DNA of 64,000 nucleotides. Origin: Lactimicrobium massiliense. GTDB lineage: Bacteria; Bacillota_I; Bacilli_A; Erysipelotrichales; Erysipelotrichaceae. Below are positions 1-8,824 of the stretch, in pieces; position 1 is the stretch's first letter, and every line of letters begins with the position of its first letter. The stretch is taken from positions 372,001-436,000 of the forward strand of contig NZ_OUNG01000003.1 in the NCBI RefSeq assembly GCF_900343155.1, given 5' to 3'. A program made the position numbers and the translations under genes. The notes beneath the pieces were generated by a model, which ran no database searches, was not told the origin of the DNA, and saw nothing but the letters and a program-made list of their open reading frames with translations.

Positions 1-1402
1 GAATTGGGAATTTCTTTTCTTTTAGAACTGAGATGGAAATCAAGAAGATACTTGCCATGATAGCTGCAATCCAGTCAATGGAATCCAGTCCATTGGAAAG
101 CAGAAACGAAACAGCTTCACTCAGATGCCAAGGCTTAAACCATGTGCAGAACATTGCCCATCCAGCCGTAAAAGTAGATGCACGGAAAAACATTTCACCA
201 ATAATGACGATAAAGAACAGCTTGATGAACCGGAATACGGTAAGCGGCATACCCGAAAGGTGATGCCTTGCGCACCACTTTTCAAATGGCTTTGTCAGCT
301 GCATTTCAATAAACATCAGCGCAAAATAATACAACCCATATCCTACATACGTCAAATGTGGACCATGCCAGAAACCATTGGCAAGCCATACCAAAAGCAA
401 TGCCAGCGTAGGGCCGGCATACCGCGAACCCCATTTCATGTCATGTGCACGAAGGAATTTTGTTATTTTCATCACCGGCTTGCTTAACGATACAGGATAA
501 AAGATATAATCTCGGAAAAATGTGCCGAGTGTTATATGCCATCTGTGCCAGAAATCACCGGCATTCTTTGCAAAGAACGGCTGTCTGAAGTTTTCCGGCA
601 ATGTAATGCCAAGCATTTTTGCTGAGCCAATAGCAATATCAATGGTACCGGAAAAATCCATATATAACTGCCATGTGCAAAACACAGCTCCGAGAAAAGC
701 AAGAGCACCATTCTGGCCATATCCTGCAAAAAGTGCATTTACTGTGCCAGCAAGATGGTCGGCAATCACTGTTTTTTTCAGCAAACCAATGATAATTCTT
801 TCAAACCCAACACTAATGTTTTCTGCTTTTAGTGATTCCCCCGCAGCAAGGAAATCACCCACTTCTTCATATCTTGTGATAGGGCCTTCGACTATGGTAG
901 GAAAAAAGCTCATATATAGAGCCAATTTTCTTAAAGAGACTTCCTGAATTTTCCCGGTCTGAACATCTGCTATAAAAGAAATCGACTGTAATGTGTAATA
1001 ACTGATGCCAATAGGAACAGCAATGTTTAGTGTATTCCAAACATTACCTGTAAGTGAAGATACTGAGCTGCCAATAAAATTAGTGTATTTCAGGGAAATC
1101 AATATGGCCAGTTCGAATAGTATTGCCCAAAATTTAATCCTGTTTTTCTTCTTTTTCTCTTTTTTTCTCTTCTCACGATCCTTGCTTGATCCTATGTTAA
1201 TCATTACTTTCCCGGCAATAAATGCAATGAATATTGAAATCAGCATCCAGACAAGAAGCCTGCCCGACCACATCCAAAAAAAGAGTACATTAAACAACAA
1301 CAAAAGAATCCACCTGAATTTTCGAGGAGTAACCTGATAGCTTAATAGCAGGACTGGTAAAAACCCAAGCAAATACCTAACTGAATTATAGCTCATGCTC
1401 AT
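1..1402 (-). CDS. MBOAT family O-acyltransferase (3' end beyond window)
   Basis: The minus strand is open from an ATG at 1402 to the window edge (about 467 codons, no stop), so this is a 5'-complete, 3'-truncated gene. The translation is a polytopic membrane protein with MBOAT (membrane-bound O-acyltransferase, DltB/AlgI-like) hallmarks: FWHRWHITLG, then FRDYIFYPV, and later LANGFWHGPH carrying the conserved catalytic His. Members move acyl groups across the membrane onto extracytoplasmic sugars or teichoic acids. The start overlaps the stop of the upstream DltD-like gene by four bases (ATGA), so the two are translationally coupled and probably form an O-acylation pair for the nearby polysaccharide. 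The exact acceptor is inferred only. Confidence 0.9.
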   Translation of the reverse strand, partial: MSMSYNSVRYLLGFLPVLLLSYQVTPRKFRWILLLLFNVLFFWMWSGRLLVWMLISIFIAFIAGKVMINIGSSKDREKRKKEKKKKNRIKFWAILFELAILISLKYTNFIGSSVSSLTGNVWNTLNIAVPIGISYYTLQSISFIADVQTGKIQEVSLRKLALYMSFFPTIVEGPITRYEEVGDFLAAGESLKAENISVGFERIIIGLLKKTVIADHLAGTVNALFAGYGQNGALAFLGAVFCTWQLYMDFSGTIDIAIGSAKMLGITLPENFRQPFFAKNAGDFWHRWHITLGTFFRDYIFYPVSLSKPVMKITKFLRAHDMKWGSRYAGPTLALLLVWLANGFWHGPHLTYVGYGLYYFALMFIEMQLTKPFEKWCARHHLSGMPLTVFRFIKLFFIVIIGEMFFRASTFTAGWAMFCTWFKPWHLSEAVSFLLSNGLDSIDWIAAIMASIFLISISVLKEKKFPI

Positions 1403-2355
1403 GATTGTATCTCCTGCATCTGATAGCCTGATTCTATCGCAAGCTGATTCCAATCCGAATAGTGACTATCATCCCTGTGATCTGGCAGACTGTACTTTTG
1501 TTTTAGCATTTTTCCAATAAGGCGGACTACTTTTAGACTGCCATTATTGTTCAGATGTTCACCACCATCTCTAGTATCTGTCTGCCAGTCAATTCCCAAA
1601 TCTTTTGCAGCATTACCAGTATTATAATCAATATATGTTAGTTGATATTTTTGACAAAACGCCTGGACACCATTATTCTTTTCTGAGTTCCAAGTCACAT
1701 TCGGAAGTCCAAGAAGAATCATCTGGATTCCTTCTGATTCACATAGATTTACAATTTTTTCCAGATAATATGTATTAGCGATTCCCAACCATTTTCCCTT
1801 TTTGGAAGTTCTCATATAATCCAAGCTTCCAGTATATGGCACAATATTATCAGTACCTGTATATCCCTTTGCATAGTTTGGCAGAGGAGAACTATCATGA
1901 AATTTATATGCATAATGATATTGGAAAATTGGCCACAAATAATTAACTGCATACTTTGCATCGATCATATGACTATAAAAAATATTTTCTTCAATAACAA
2001 CAAGCCTTGGCCTTTGGCGCTGTAACATATGTTCAAGTATCAGATAACCTTCCTGAGGCAATTGTCCTGATGTGCAGCAGTTATAAGAAGTGTATCCAAA
2101 GTTTGCATACAGATTAAGCGGTGAGAAGCCTGCCCATCCAATACTGTCACCAATAAAAGCAACATCAATTGAATTCTCTTGCTCAGCATCAATATTTCTC
2201 TCTTTCAGCATAATATCCGGATATTGGCTTCCATATTTCCTGTATTTCATAAAAGGAAGAGAAAAAATCATCATTACCAGAGAAAGCACGATAATGAATT
2301 TTAATAACCGAAAGATTGACCGATACTTTTTCGACTTTTTCTTATTCACATTCAT
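1399..2355 (-). CDS. DltD/AlgJ-like SGNH-type membrane-anchored protein
   Basis: A 318-aa protein with a basic N terminus, one membrane anchor at about residues 15-35, and an extracytoplasmic domain. Near residue 70 it has FIGDSIGWAG, matching the GDS block of SGNH hydrolases. A late DGGEHLNNNG segment carries the Asp/His pair expected of the same fold. Such proteins (DltD, AlgJ/AlgX-like) commonly sit next to an MBOAT gene and help transfer acyl groups onto cell-surface polymers. Here it overlaps the MBOAT start by four bases. Enzymatic role (transferase or esterase) and acyl donor cannot be told from sequence. No strong Shine-Dalgarno precedes the ATG. Confidence 0.75.
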   Translation of the reverse strand: MNVNKKKSKKYRSIFRLLKFIIVLSLVMMIFSLPFMKYRKYGSQYPDIMLKERNIDAEQENSIDVAFIGDSIGWAGFSPLNLYANFGYTSYNCCTSGQLPQEGYLILEHMLQRQRPRLVVIEENIFYSHMIDAKYAVNYLWPIFQYHYAYKFHDSSPLPNYAKGYTGTDNIVPYTGSLDYMRTSKKGKWLGIANTYYLEKIVNLCESEGIQMILLGLPNVTWNSEKNNGVQAFCQKYQLTYIDYNTGNAAKDLGIDWQTDTRDGGEHLNNNGSLKVVRLIGKMLKQKYSLPDHRDDSHYSDWNQLAIESGYQMQEIQS

Positions 2356-2432
2356 ATTTCACTTTTTATTGTACACAAAAATATCTTTTCCGAATATTAA
2401 GGTATACTGGTATCATAAGTTACGACATAAAT

Positions 2433-3179
2433 ATGAGTGAGAAAACAAAAGTTAGTGTTGCTATTGCTACCTACAATGGCGAAAAATTCATAGAACAGCA
2501 ATTGCGATCCATTCTTTCGCAAATTCAGGCAGAAGATGAAGTGATTGTTTCAGACGACCATTCTACAGATCATACTGTTGAGATTATCCAAAGAATAAAC
2601 GATCCCCGTATCCAATTGATCTTTAATGAATGTCGGAAAGGAACATGTGGAAACTTTGAAAATGCATTAAGACATGTACGCGGAGATATTATTTTCCTTG
2701 CTGATCAGGATGATGTCTGGCTCCCCGGTAAATACAATATCATGACCAACGCTTTAAAAGATTATGATCTTGTTCATTCGGATTCAATTGTTACAGACGA
2801 ATCTCTGCATCAAACTCATGATTCTTTGTATGCTTTTTATCATAATGGCCCAGGTGTATTAAAAAATATAATCCATCATACCTACTTCGGATCTCATATG
2901 GCTTTTAATCGCACCGTGCTGACTGCATGCTTTCCATTCCCACAAACAGATGAAGTTGGGCATGATACTTGGATTGGCATCATTGCCGAAACAATTGGAA
3001 ATGTCTGCTTTATCAATGATAAACTCCTTCTCTATCGCCGGCATGCGGATGCCCATAACGGATATTTTGAGCGCAGCCACAGAAAGCTCTTCACAAAGAT
3101 ATTTAGCCGCATTCAATTCATGTACTATTATCTCGAATTCAGAAAAAGATATAAACACAATGGAAAACATAAACAATAA
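2433..3179 (+). CDS. Family 2 glycosyltransferase
   Basis: A GT2 (GT-A fold) enzyme of about 248 aa. It opens with VSVAIATYNGEKF, has VSDDHSTDHT after the first strand, and carries LADQDDVW, the DXD-type motif that binds metal and nucleotide sugar. The open frame extends upstream to 2316, but residues before MSEKTK at 2433 do not resemble the family and would overlap the divergent DltD-like gene, so 2433 is preferred. The gene is on the plus strand inside a minus-strand cluster and overlaps the next GT2 gene by 20 bp. Donor and acceptor sugars are not predictable. It resembles rhamnosyltransferase-type enzymes only loosely. Confidence 0.85.
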   Translation: MSEKTKVSVAIATYNGEKFIEQQLRSILSQIQAEDEVIVSDDHSTDHTVEIIQRINDPRIQLIFNECRKGTCGNFENALRHVRGDIIFLADQDDVWLPGKYNIMTNALKDYDLVHSDSIVTDESLHQTHDSLYAFYHNGPGVLKNIIHHTYFGSHMAFNRTVLTACFPFPQTDEVGHDTWIGIIAETIGNVCFINDKLLLYRRHADAHNGYFERSHRKLFTKIFSRIQFMYYYLEFRKRYKHNGKHKQ

Positions 3180-4128
3180 CAAAATTAGCGTTATCATATC
3201 TACATATAATGGTGAAAGATTTATTACACAACAACTAAATAGTATTTTTGCACAATCGACGCTTCCTGATGAAATTATTATCTGCGATGATTGTTCGATT
3301 GACAAGACTGTTAGCAAAGCAGAATCCTGTTTGCTCTCGACATCTATTAGCTTCAAAATCATTCAGCACAAAAAAAATACAGGCGTTCGAAATTCTTTTT
3401 CAGAATTAATGAAGCAAGCTAATGGCGACTATATTTTTCTATGTGACCAGGATGATGTTTGGATGCCAGACAAAATCGAGAGATTTTTGCAACTATTTAA
3501 AAGTGAGAATAGTGATCTGGTCTATTCAGATGCTTTCATTACTGATAGCAAGCTTAACAAAAAAGCCACAACTATGTGGCAGGAAAATCACTTTTTCCTG
3601 CCCAATGCTGCTTTTGGAAAAAAGGAAATCATTAATGAAATGCTGAAACGTAATTTGTTTACGGGAATGTCAATGGCGGTTAGCAGGGACTTGATTAATA
3701 AATCAAATTTTAATATGAATCATATGCTGCACGATGAAATACTTGGCTGGACAGCTCTTAGATATGGAAAGATTAGTTTTCTGGACGAATGTACAGCATA
3801 TTACCGCCAGCATGGCAACAATACTGTTGGAGTTAGGAAATATACGAAATACACAAACATGAAACAAGCCGTTGCTAAAGTACAGGAAAGCACGACATAC
3901 AATTGCAAGCGCATAAAAGAAGCATCTTCTTTGTTTTCTGGGACCGAATATGAATCGCAGTTAGAAAAAGCTATCCAATATTACGAAAAACGGATAACTC
4001 TCTATTCCGAAAACAGGTTTAAAGCACTTTCAGATTATTTATTTTTATTACCATATTATTCGACTTATTCACTCCCAACTGCTCACGAAAAACCTAAAGA
4101 CCTTGCCTGTATATTATTTCATCAATAA
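3160..4128 (+). CDS. Family 2 glycosyltransferase
   Basis: A 322-aa GT2 enzyme that starts at the ATG at 3160, inside the end of the preceding GT2 gene. The longer open frame from 2950 is rejected because its first 70 residues read through that gene in another frame. Family motifs are ISVIISTYNGERF at the N terminus, ICDDCSIDKT, and FLCDQDDVWM carrying the DXD-type acidic residues. It is a diverged paralogue of its neighbour, and the pair is clearly co-translated. Its stop lies one base from the stop of the convergent GT4 gene, so the two operons collide with no room for a separate terminator. Confidence 0.85.
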   Translation: MENINNNKISVIISTYNGERFITQQLNSIFAQSTLPDEIIICDDCSIDKTVSKAESCLLSTSISFKIIQHKKNTGVRNSFSELMKQANGDYIFLCDQDDVWMPDKIERFLQLFKSENSDLVYSDAFITDSKLNKKATTMWQENHFFLPNAAFGKKEIINEMLKRNLFTGMSMAVSRDLINKSNFNMNHMLHDEILGWTALRYGKISFLDECTAYYRQHGNNTVGVRKYTKYTNMKQAVAKVQESTTYNCKRIKEASSLFSGTEYESQLEKAIQYYEKRITLYSENRFKALSDYLFLLPYYSTYSLPTAHEKPKDLACILFHQ

Positions 4129-4129
4129 A

Positions 4130-5344
4130 TTAATGTTTTATTAACTCTTCCGCCATGGAAACAATACGCTTATATGATTTGGATCGGTCAAATTGTTCTT
4201 CACATAATCGTCTCGCATTTAACCCATATTGACGGCTTAACGTACTGTTGTTGTATAAAGTCAATATTGCTTTTTTTAACTTTTCACTATCACCCGGTTC
4301 AATGTTTAATCCAATCTGTTTTTCTTGTACCAGTCTACAGAAAATTGGATTTTCCAAAGTATTGATCATTGGCTTGCCACTGGCAAGATAGTCTCCTACC
4401 TTATTGACAATGCTCTGTGGAGCTCCTTTCACAAAACTATTTACCACTATATCCGATTTGCTTAGAGCTGCTGCCATATGATGATATTCTGTGAATCCCC
4501 AGAAATGGATATTTTTCATATTCCTGCTGTATTCTTCTAATTCATCTTTCAATGAACCTGTTCCCAGGATCTGAAGCTGTATATTCTCACTCTTCAGTCC
4601 ATTTACAGCGTCAATCAAAGTCTTAATATCATAACTTGTACTGATGCTTCCGGCATATGTTACCCAATACTCATTGGCACCTTTAATGATCTGATTTTGA
4701 AATTGTTTTACTCCATTGTCAAATTCTTCAAGATGACACCCAACATAAACAGTTTCTGCCGGAATAGTCCTTGCTCTATGTTTGAATGCTCTATCTGTAT
4801 AATCTTCAGAAGTGCCAATTATGCCAGACGCATTCCTATATGCAGTCTCAGCATCCCTGGTAAATGAATGAAGCAATACATTTCTGATCATACCATTCTT
4901 TATTACCATAGCCATTGCTTCTGGCCAGAGATCTTCCACATCAACAACACAGGGAATGTCATGCTGCCTGGCAGCCTCAGTTACTATAGCCGCAATATTA
5001 TTTGCAGGAATAGATACATAGATCAAATCATACTGCTCAATATTACCCTCAAGATACGCTTTCAAATTCCTTGCAGCTCTTGAATTACTGTATACTCTCT
5101 TCAAACTCACATTCTTGTCATAAGCAGGTGCTTCAATAAAAGTAATCTTAAAAGGATAGTTCTGAGCAAGAATCTTCTTCTGATCACGCGGTTCTTTCTT
5201 AAAATGCTGAAAAGAGGTGGTTATACATTCTACTTGCCATCCGCTTCTTACAAACTGCATGGCAATATCAAAGAATCTGGAGGTTCCAGATTCACAAGGA
5301 AACCATAAATACCCTAATGAGATAATTGCTATTTTATAATTCAT
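4130..5344 (-). CDS. Family 4 glycosyltransferase (GT-B fold)
   Basis: A 404-aa protein with the two Rossmann-like halves of GT4 enzymes. The N half begins with IAIISLGYLWFP and contains VVDVEDLWPEA, typical of WbuB/WcaI-like transferases. The C half has YAGSISTSYDIKTLIDAV and a nucleotide-sugar segment near GAPQSIVNKVGDYLASGKP. It should add one sugar from a nucleotide donor on the cytoplasmic face to the lipid-linked intermediate. It lies last in its stretch of the minus-strand cluster, 167 bp after the flippase gene. That gap (5345-5511) shows no gene and might hold a separate promoter. Specificity is unknown. Confidence 0.85.
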   Translation of the reverse strand: MNYKIAIISLGYLWFPCESGTSRFFDIAMQFVRSGWQVECITTSFQHFKKEPRDQKKILAQNYPFKITFIEAPAYDKNVSLKRVYSNSRAARNLKAYLEGNIEQYDLIYVSIPANNIAAIVTEAARQHDIPCVVDVEDLWPEAMAMVIKNGMIRNVLLHSFTRDAETAYRNASGIIGTSEDYTDRAFKHRARTIPAETVYVGCHLEEFDNGVKQFQNQIIKGANEYWVTYAGSISTSYDIKTLIDAVNGLKSENIQLQILGTGSLKDELEEYSRNMKNIHFWGFTEYHHMAAALSKSDIVVNSFVKGAPQSIVNKVGDYLASGKPMINTLENPIFCRLVQEKQIGLNIEPGDSEKLKKAILTLYNNSTLSRQYGLNARRLCEEQFDRSKSYKRIVSMAEELIKH

Positions 5345-5511
5345 ATTTCTTGCTCACTTTTGATATTTTTCTACACTGGAAATTCAACAATCGGATATTT
5401 CAATTTAATAATAATAAAATGCTTCAATTTCACAAAATATAACCATGTATAACAGAGGGATGAATTTCATCGACTATCAGTGCTGTAACACGCAGAAATA
5501 TTTAGTTGTTA

Positions 5512-6765
5512 TCATTTCTTTTTATCGATTTGTTCTACTTTTTTCTGGCCTTTGTTAGTATTTATCTCAACAATAGCAACAAGAATTATTATTTCAAGTA
5601 GAAAACTAATGATTTGAATATAACTTGCACCATTTGCACCAAACAATTCAATCAATCTCCTATTTAGACAAAGATCAACAATAAAACCGCAAAAACTGAC
5701 AACCATTGTTGACATTATCTTTCGAATCGAAGTAACTATTGAATTCAGAATCCAAATAAAGGCAGTAAGGGTAGTGCACCATACTAGTGGGATAAACAAA
5801 TTATATGATTTTAATATAGATTTTCCGTAAAGAAGTGATAATCCAAGTTTTCCTAGAACTAGTGCGCCAATAGTCACACATACGGAAAAGAACAAAAGCA
5901 ATAAAAGAATCTTATGAAAAATTTGTCTAAATTTTTTATATTCACCACTCTGATATATGCGAGCTAATTCCGGCAAAACTGGTGCAAATACATAATTTGC
6001 AAACACTTGAACAATTAATGTTGGTGAAGCAATTGAAGAATAAATACCAAGCACATCATTACCAAGATTGTTTTGAATAGTTGTGCGTGGCAAGAGTGGA
6101 ATGGTGCTTAATAAAAAGCTCGTAACAACAAGTGGAGCGCATTCTTTTAGCAAGTCAAAAACTTTTTTATCTTTAACAATCGGCTTAAATTTACTTAGCA
6201 TTCTTGTTTTGCGTAAATCATACAAAACTACAAATAATAAATTTCCAATGCCAGTTATCAATAAAGTTATATATAAGTCTAGGGAAAAGAAAATCCCAAC
6301 AGAAAATAAAGCAACTGTTAAAATTCCTCTACATAGGAAAGATTTTCCAATGATGTCATAGCGGTTTATACGCTGATCAATGCCATGTATTACATCAACT
6401 GCGCTCTCAGCAATGCGTATTATCATATAAGCATCAATACACAACATCTGATAAACTGATGAACTATTAAGTGAAAAGATACAGCATAAAATAAAACCGA
6501 TCAAGCATGTAATCAATCGGCTTCCCGCATAAATATCATCTGCGTATTCTCTTTTAACATCAGAAACTTGAAAATTTCTCATATTAAATAAACACACAGT
6601 TGAAAATGTACTACTCGTACTCATTGCTAATGATAAATAACCAGCAGCATCATAAGAATCTAGTCTGACAATTAATACCGTAGTAACCCATTGGCAGAAG
6701 AAATAAATGATATTACCAACCGTATTCCATGCCATATTCTTCATTAAACTATTCTTAGAGTCCAT
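5512..6765 (-). CDS. Polysaccharide flippase (Wzx/MATE-like, MOP superfamily)
   Basis: A 417-aa protein with about 12 hydrophobic segments across its length, beginning KNMAWNTVGNIIYFFCQWV, which is typical of Wzx-type polysaccharide biosynthesis proteins. These move undecaprenyl-linked repeat units from the cytoplasmic to the outer face of the membrane. Glycosyltransferase genes on both sides support that role. The presence of a flippase together with an ABC exporter (15.5-17.4 kb) in one cluster is unusual and may mean two glycans, or a side-chain sugar route. No Wzy-like polymerase was clearly recognised in the window. Confidence 0.85.
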   Translation of the reverse strand: MDSKNSLMKNMAWNTVGNIIYFFCQWVTTVLIVRLDSYDAAGYLSLAMSTSSTFSTVCLFNMRNFQVSDVKREYADDIYAGSRLITCLIGFILCCIFSLNSSSVYQMLCIDAYMIIRIAESAVDVIHGIDQRINRYDIIGKSFLCRGILTVALFSVGIFFSLDLYITLLITGIGNLLFVVLYDLRKTRMLSKFKPIVKDKKVFDLLKECAPLVVTSFLLSTIPLLPRTTIQNNLGNDVLGIYSSIASPTLIVQVFANYVFAPVLPELARIYQSGEYKKFRQIFHKILLLLLFFSVCVTIGALVLGKLGLSLLYGKSILKSYNLFIPLVWCTTLTAFIWILNSIVTSIRKIMSTMVVSFCGFIVDLCLNRRLIELFGANGASYIQIISFLLEIIILVAIVEINTNKGQKKVEQIDKKK

Positions 6766-6804
6766 ATTTATACTATCGTTTCTTAAAACATAACAACAAA
6801 GTTC

Positions 6805-7632
6805 TCATTTCAGAAACAGCTTTAAATATATTCCTGATCCAATGCTGAGTATTTTTCTAGCCAAAACACTTAGCTCAAAATCGAGCCAAGAAATATGCAA
6901 GTTATCTCTATGCTTTTTTAATAGTAGCTTATGCTCCGATAAATATGCCTGACCTTCCGAACTTAGAACTTTTCCTGTATTAGAATCATTCCTCAGTCGA
7001 AAATAATTCAATGGTTCATGGATAATATAGATCTTTCCTAGACAGGCAATTCTAATAAAAAAGTCATAATCAAGAATGTATTTAAAGCTGGGATCAAAAC
7101 CCTTAACACTTTTCAGCACTGATCTTCTAAATGTGTTATTTAATGGAGCTCCAAACCAGTTTTTAGAAAAAAGGCAGGCTCTAGCTACTTGCTTTCCTTC
7201 TATTAGGCCACTTTTTTTATACCGATGATACTCCCCTTTTGTATTTCCGCATAGATCTCGAAATTGTGTGTCACTTTCAGACATAACCGCACTCGGATTA
7301 TCAATCAATGCTCTTACTTCTTTTTCTAAAGCATTTGTTTCTAACATATCGTCAGCACAAATCAGCTTAATATATTCTCCCCTGCATCTGTTCAGGCAAT
7401 TGTTCCAATTTCCAGCCATCCCCAAATTATTTTCATTCAAAAATAATTTGATTCTTGGATCATGAAACTTTTTAACCACTGCCACAGTATCATCTGTAGA
7501 TTTATCATCACAAATCACTAATTCTATATTCTGATATGTTTGATTCAGTATGCAGCTAATTGTTTCACCGATATAAGCGGCATTATTGTATGCTGGGATG
7601 CAAACACTAACAAGCGGATCATTATTTATCAT
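6805..7632 (-). CDS. Family 2 glycosyltransferase
   Basis: A 275-aa GT2 enzyme. VSVCIPAYNNAAYI opens the GT-A fold, followed by VICDDKSTDDTV, and KLICADDMLE supplies the DXD-equivalent acidic pair. A later FDPSFKYILDYDFFIRIA segment matches the acceptor-side region of GalNAc/rhamnosyl-transferase-like members. Its start at 7632 overlaps the end of the DUF2304 gene by 11 bp, so the genes are coupled. It likely adds one sugar to the lipid-linked glycan in the cytoplasm. The sugar cannot be named. Confidence 0.87.
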   Translation of the reverse strand: MINNDPLVSVCIPAYNNAAYIGETISCILNQTYQNIELVICDDKSTDDTVAVVKKFHDPRIKLFLNENNLGMAGNWNNCLNRCRGEYIKLICADDMLETNALEKEVRALIDNPSAVMSESDTQFRDLCGNTKGEYHRYKKSGLIEGKQVARACLFSKNWFGAPLNNTFRRSVLKSVKGFDPSFKYILDYDFFIRIACLGKIYIIHEPLNYFRLRNDSNTGKVLSSEGQAYLSEHKLLLKKHRDNLHISWLDFELSVLARKILSIGSGIYLKLFLK

Positions 7633-7972
7633 TGTTCTCTCTCATTTCCTTATCCATTATTGCTATTTTTTGTGCTAGCTCTTTTATTTCGACCGACTGC
7701 AAAGAAACTGCTTCCGTCAGCCTATATATTATTAATATCATAAATAAGAATCCTAAAAAGAAAACCATATTTATGGGTAATTGGACCCCCATTTTTCTAG
7801 TAATCCATCCCAGTAGCCCAGGGAAAAGCAATACAATAGTTAATCCAAGCAGCAAAAAAATCCAAGATAATGAATATTTCAACATCAATTTCCCATTTTT
7901 TATTTGTTTAATGAAAATTACGAACGCAATTAATAAAAGGATTAATAAGAGAACTCTAAGTTTTGCACTCAT
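7622..7972 (-). CDS. DUF2304-family small membrane protein
   Basis: A 116-aa protein with three or four hydrophobic segments and a C-terminal helical tail rich in Lys/Glu, matching the size and layout of DUF2304 proteins. These are almost always found beside a DPM1-like GT2 gene, as here: the neighbour starts 17 bp upstream. The usual inference is that the small protein anchors or assists a polyprenyl-phosphate sugar synthase, but the mechanism is not established. It overlaps the downstream GT2 gene by 11 bp. Confidence 0.75.
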   Translation of the reverse strand: MSAKLRVLLLILLLIAFVIFIKQIKNGKLMLKYSLSWIFLLLGLTIVLLFPGLLGWITRKMGVQLPINMVFFLGFLFMILIIYRLTEAVSLQSVEIKELAQKIAIMDKEMRENNDK

Positions 7973-7989
7973 ATGCCAACCACCACCTG

Positions 7990-8697
7990 TTAATATTTCC
8001 GCATATTTTCTATTAATATTGCTATTGTAACCTTGATCATGTAATAAACCGAGTTATTTAACCGTATTGATGACTGTCCGCCCTGCCTCTCTTTCATAAC
8101 CACAGGGATTTCTATAACTTTGAACCCTCTTTTCAATAAAGAGACAATACTCTCTGGCTCTGGATAATCTCGGGGGTAGTCTGACGCAAATAATTCAATT
8201 ACTTTTTTATTTACCAATCTAAATCCCGATGTAGGATCTGTAATTGTAGTACCAGTTAGTCTCTTAATAAGATGTGTAAAGTAATTAATACCTACTCTTC
8301 TCGCAAACGTAGACTGAAAGCCCTCTTTGCTGATAAAACGCGAGCCAATTACCATATCAGCATCTTCCTTTTGCATTGTTTCTACAAGCAACTTCAAATA
8401 TGAGGGATCATGCTGACCATCTCCATCAACCTGAACAGCCATATCATATCCATTTTCATATGCGTATTTATAACCTGTTTGGACTGCACCCCCAATACCT
8501 AAGTTAGTTGGTAAATTTAGATACTTAAAATTATTATCTTTTAATATTTTCAACGTATCATCTTTAGAATGATCATTTACGACAATATAATCAAATTCTG
8601 TGGCTTTTTGCTGTAAAATGCTTACAGTATTTTTTATATTATCGCTTTCGTTATATGCTGGTATAATTACCAATACTTTTGCTTTCTGACTTTTCAT
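7990..8697 (-). CDS. DPM1-like family 2 glycosyltransferase (polyprenyl-phosphate sugar synthase)
   Basis: About 235 aa. VLVIIPAYNESDNI, YIVVNDHSKDDTL and VQVDGDGQHDP are diagnostic of the DPM/DPG-synthase-like branch of GT2, which makes polyprenyl-phosphate-linked hexoses. The last motif holds the DXD metal site. TSGFRLVNK matches the conserved acceptor loop. The frame is open to a TTG at 8727, and ATG codons occur at 8703 and 8697. The GAAGAG nine bases before 8697 makes that start the best spaced. The product could supply a lipid-phosphate sugar used by a membrane glycosyltransferase on the outer face, with the DUF2304 neighbour as partner. Confidence 0.85.
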   Translation of the reverse strand: MKSQKAKVLVIIPAYNESDNIKNTVSILQQKATEFDYIVVNDHSKDDTLKILKDNNFKYLNLPTNLGIGGAVQTGYKYAYENGYDMAVQVDGDGQHDPSYLKLLVETMQKEDADMVIGSRFISKEGFQSTFARRVGINYFTHLIKRLTGTTITDPTSGFRLVNKKVIELFASDYPRDYPEPESIVSLLKRGFKVIEIPVVMKERQGGQSSIRLNNSVYYMIKVTIAILIENMRKY

Positions 8698-8824
8698 ATC
8701 CATAATCTCTTCATAATAAACTCTCAAAACTTCTATACTGATGTAATACTATACGCCCAGAATACTATGAGCAACTTTTTTCCACTATTACACCTCTTTC
8801 AATAAAGGTAAAACTCATAGGACA

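Noticed and set aside
2316..2432. Upstream extension of the first plus-strand GT2 gene
   Set aside because: The extra 39 residues are not GT2-like and overlap the divergent DltD-like gene. The ATG at 2433 is the natural start.
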